Origin: Roseburia hominis
Lineage (GTDB): Bacteria; Bacillota; Clostridia; Lachnospirales; Lachnospiraceae
Length of the DNA: 64,000 nt
Direction: 5' to 3'
Assembly: GCA_040702975.1 (NCBI GenBank)
Contig: CP159990.1
Span: forward strand, 558,001 to 622,000
Position 1 is the stretch's first letter. The number at the start of each line of letters is the position of its first letter. A program made the translations under genes and the position numbers. Positions 61,565 to 64,000 of the stretch are shown here, piece after piece. Under the pieces are notes generated by a model. The model had not been told where the DNA came from. It searched no databases and was given only the letters and a program-made list of their open reading frames with translations.

Positions 61565-62869
61565 TTATTTTGCCCCGTTAGCGGCGTTCATAAAGCGGCG
61601 CTGATAGGAGACAACCTGGTTCGCGCTGGAGAATCGTGCCAGATAATTCGGTTCTGCGGTGAGGACAACACGCCCTGCCATATCTCCGTATTCCTTGGAG
61701 GAGAGTAGACGGTCGATATCATAGTAGTTCCAGTCTCCTTCCATACTACAGATGATGAGGCGGGTATCATCCATATTGGTTTGACGGAGCAGGCGCAGAT
61801 TGTGGCGGATGCCGTCGAGACCGTCATTTCCCTCTGCATTGTTGTAATTGCGTTGCGCAATCAATGTCTCTGCAGCGTGCATCACGTCGAGCAGATCCAT
61901 ATTTTCTTCACCGGCGCAGTAGTAATCCTTGCTAACCATAAATTTCCGAAGATCTTCCAGATATTTCTTGCTTCCGGTTGCCTTGTAGAGGTTAAGGAAC
62001 TGCTGCATTTCCTGTGTCTGCATCAGGCGGTGGCGGATAAAGCTGTTAATGAAGTAAGGACGTGCCTGCAATGCCAATGCGGACTGCGCAGGCTCGAACA
62101 TTAATGTGAAGTTTACTCTATACCCGTGCTCATGCAGCATCAGTGCCAGATTGTGGCCCCGGAATGCATCCGCGGTAGATACATTGTTGTAACGGCGGTC
62201 CAGTTTTTTATCGCCGGTGAGAAGCTGCCCGACATTGTCCTTATTTACGGGACCGGTGTGCGGAACTTTGATGACAACCCGGTATTCGGAGAGCATCTCT
62301 TTGAATTTCGCCGCTTCCTCGAGGATTTCTGCGTCACTTTTTCCGAAAGGATCGTTCAGCTCGACACTGATGTCGCAGCCCGGGCCCAGAATCCGCCCGA
62401 TTTCTGCCATCACCTCATCGCGATCCTTGAACTTGTTGCCCACATTTGCTTTCGGGTTGTTGATGAACAGGTCATAAATGATGCCCGGATTGCAGGTCAG
62501 GTTTGCCAGCATCCTGGAAACCGGAGCAACCTCATACGGGTTCGCACTGTCAGCGGAAAACAGAAGATTGGTAGGGCGTTTCCGGCCATTTTTGTCATAA
62601 GAAATATTTCTTTTCAAATTGACTCTCAGGACGCGGTCGGCATTCACTTCCATTTGAATCTCGAAACCAGCTGGTGTCTCCCCTGCGGGAACTTTAAAAT
62701 AGTCGATGACGTTCTTGAATTCCTGTGTCACACCGATGTAATCTGCCATTCCGGAAATGGACTTGAACTCTTCTATGGAGAGTCCCTGCTCCAGGATCCG
62801 TGCTACATATTCTTCCTCACCACGGACTGCTGGAAGATTTAAGTTTCTGATTTTTGATTGAATTAACAT
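61565..62869 (-). CDS. Long transaldolase-like protein
   Basis: The 434-residue protein starts at 62869 behind GGGAGG. Residues about 100-285 carry the transaldolase set in order: SADSAN with Asp107, LTCNPGIIYDLF at 124-135, DISVEL at 166-171, the Schiff-base segment VVIKVP with Lys201, RVNFTLMFEPAQSA at 251-264 and INSFIRHR at 274-281. TalA/TalC enzymes have 215-330 residues; here about 100 extra residues precede and 150 follow the barrel. It probably cleaves or transfers a three-carbon ketol unit, but the substrate is unknown. It was likely the first gene of the operon with the aldolase, PHP and transketolase genes before IS insertion. Confidence 0.72.
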   Translation of the reverse strand: MLIQSKIRNLNLPAVRGEEEYVARILEQGLSIEEFKSISGMADYIGVTQEFKNVIDYFKVPAGETPAGFEIQMEVNADRVLRVNLKRNISYDKNGRKRPTNLLFSADSANPYEVAPVSRMLANLTCNPGIIYDLFINNPKANVGNKFKDRDEVMAEIGRILGPGCDISVELNDPFGKSDAEILEEAAKFKEMLSEYRVVIKVPHTGPVNKDNVGQLLTGDKKLDRRYNNVSTADAFRGHNLALMLHEHGYRVNFTLMFEPAQSALALQARPYFINSFIRHRLMQTQEMQQFLNLYKATGSKKYLEDLRKFMVSKDYYCAGEENMDLLDVMHAAETLIAQRNYNNAEGNDGLDGIRHNLRLLRQTNMDDTRLIICSMEGDWNYYDIDRLLSSKEYGDMAGRVVLTAEPNYLARFSSANQVVSYQRRFMNAANGAK

Positions 62870-62885
62870 GGTAAAGCCTCCCTTT

Positions 62886-62938
62886 GTATATAGCTGTATA
62901 ACTTGTATATACAGATTATACATGCGGAATATATCCGT
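62886..62938. promoter_or_regulatory. Operator candidate between transaldolase-like gene and GntR gene
   Basis: The perfect palindrome TGTATATACA (62905-62914) is flanked by further TGTATA half sites (62886-62893, 62896-62901) and CGGAATATATCCG (62926-62938). HutC/GntR-type regulators bind sites of the form TTGTATNTACAA. It lies in the shared divergent promoter region. Confidence 0.6.
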
Positions 62939-63014
62939 GTCAATATTTTTGTTGAATTTTTTTATGCTTTCAATTAGAATATAAAGAAAATAATACTAGT
63001 GAGGTAACAGCGTG

Positions 63015-63773
63015 ATGAATGAAGATATAGCAACAGAGAAAGAAGTACTGTTAAATAGAAGAAACGCCACGACTCTTTCGGAACAGCTGAAGGATATCAT
63101 ATATGACAAGATTAGAACCGGAGAATGGAAAGCGAATGAAATGATTCCGTCCGAAAATAAATTGAGCGAGATGTATGGAATCAGCCGTATGACGGCCAGA
63201 GGCGTCATCACCCAGTTTGTGTCACAGGGAATTCTGCACCGGATTCCCGGGAAAGGGACATTTGTAAGTGATACAAAGCTGGAGGTGTCTACCTTTGAAT
63301 ATTCCGGTGTTCGGGGACAGTTGGAGGAACAGGGACACAGTGTCAGGACAAAACTGATTTCTTGCGAGAAGATGAGGGCTGATGATTTCGTGTCAGGCAA
63401 GCTCGGTATTCGAATGGGCGAGGAGCATTATGTGATTAAGAGGGTGCGCTATGCAAACGAAATACCGATCAGTTTTCATGAATCCTATGTTCCGGTAAAG
63501 CTCTGCCCTGATTTGGAGGAGAACGATTTGGAGAACGGATTATTGTGCAGGATTATGCGCGCCAACTATCACCTGAATAGGAGCAGAATGGTCGAGACGC
63601 TGGAATCCTATTCGGCTGACAGGGAGAAAGCAAAATATCTGGATATCAAGCCGGGCTTTTCCTTAATTCTGCTACAGGATAAGTTGTTTACTGCCGAAAA
63701 TGTGCTGTATGAGTATTCCAGGGTTTTTTTCCGGGGGGATAAGATTAAAATAAGTATTGAGTATAGGGATTAG
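63015..63773 (+). CDS. GntR/HutC family transcriptional regulator with UTRA domain
   Basis: The 252-residue protein has an N-terminal GntR winged helix (about 25-85: MIPSENKLSEMYGISRMTAR) and a C-terminal UTRA ligand-binding domain (about 100-245: GEEHYVIKRVRYANEIPISF and SFHESYVP). UTRA regulators sense small metabolites, often sugar phosphates. It is divergent from the transaldolase-like gene with palindromic TGTATATACA sites between, so it most likely represses that operon and itself. The start at 63015 is 9 bases after GAGGT; GTG 63012 is possible. Confidence 0.88.
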   Translation: MNEDIATEKEVLLNRRNATTLSEQLKDIIYDKIRTGEWKANEMIPSENKLSEMYGISRMTARGVITQFVSQGILHRIPGKGTFVSDTKLEVSTFEYSGVRGQLEEQGHSVRTKLISCEKMRADDFVSGKLGIRMGEEHYVIKRVRYANEIPISFHESYVPVKLCPDLEENDLENGLLCRIMRANYHLNRSRMVETLESYSADREKAKYLDIKPGFSLILLQDKLFTAENVLYEYSRVFFRGDKIKISIEYRD

Positions 63774-63855
63774 TATACAAGAAACTAAAATATGACAATG
63801 AATGGTAATGGGTTGAAACGATTTATATGAGTGATGAAATTTGGTTGTAATAACT

Positions 63856-63892
63856 AACAAGTGGAGAGGAAATAGTTCTCCACTTGTTTCAA
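63856..63892 (+). terminator. Intrinsic terminator after the GntR gene
   Basis: AACAAGTGGAGA (63856-63867) and TCTCCACTTGTT (63877-63888) are perfect 12-bp arms, followed by TTCAATTTT. Confidence 0.85.
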
Positions 63893-64000
63893 TTTTACTT
63901 TCAGCGGAGCTGGTATGGTTTATGTGGTAGTGCATTTGTAGGAGGCATTAAATGAAAAATCTAAAAGGTTATCATTTATAGGTCAAGAACACCGGTTTAA

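Overview
The window looks like a chromosome segment from a spore-forming gut Firmicute of the Lachnospiraceae type (Clostridia). The support is the moderate G+C content with AGGAGG ribosome-binding sites and purine-rich coding strands, together with SpoVG, an SpmB-like protein, paired GlgC/GlgD, a DnaD and DnaC helicase-loading pair, a long-form Prs, a split transketolase, QueT and NiaR. No species is claimed.

Layout. Positions 1-8744 form a plus-strand locus for acetylated beta-mannan or glucomannan: the end of a YesL-like protein, a CE2-type esterase, a phosphohexomutase, a ManA-ROK fusion enzyme and a large secreted GH26 mannanase. Positions 8897-20948 hold a NUDIX hydrolase, an HTH plus Rpn-nuclease pair, a C39-like protease, a methyltransferase, an aldose epimerase with a GH42 beta-galactosidase, a MacB/FtsX-type ABC transporter and a MATE exporter. 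Positions 21089-33691 are mostly transporters and membrane proteins (S33 peptidase, EamA, MATE, DUF2238-like, MFS, SpmB-like, PTS-EIIC-like) with a tRNA-Gly, an aldo/keto reductase-ferredoxin, QueT behind a preQ1-like riboswitch, and a compact type I toxin/antisense-RNA locus at 27932-28245. Positions 33847-43354 contain NiaR, a second Rpn nuclease, an IS110-family element, AsnS, a VanR/VanS-like two-component system and a YhaO/YhaN-like repair pair. Positions 43660-51555 hold housekeeping genes: prs, dnaC-like and dnaD-like genes with DnaA boxes upstream, murC, glgC, glgD and spoVG. Positions 51775-54502 hold a decayed YczE-like gene followed by an A+T-rich two-gene ATPase/RloB module that looks like an AbiL-type phage-defence system. 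Positions 54720-63773 hold a PfkB sugar kinase and a minus-strand sugar-phosphate operon: an unusual long transaldolase-like protein, class II aldolase, PHP protein and split transketolase. An IS6-like element with a perfect 8-bp target duplication interrupts the operon. A divergent GntR/UTRA regulator probably controls it.

Three signals are not explained by ordinary genes. (1) A dispersed stem-loop element of about 46 bp occurs six times (one copy strongly degenerate), each time just after the T-run of an intrinsic terminator. (2) A 190-bp near-palindrome with 32-bp arms lies between convergent genes at 43377-43567. (3) A second palindromic repeat family occurs as a full hairpin at 9491-9536 and as a tandem pair of half-units at 22006-22097. 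The most promising candidate for an undescribed biochemical system is the transaldolase-like/aldolase/PHP/transketolase operon.
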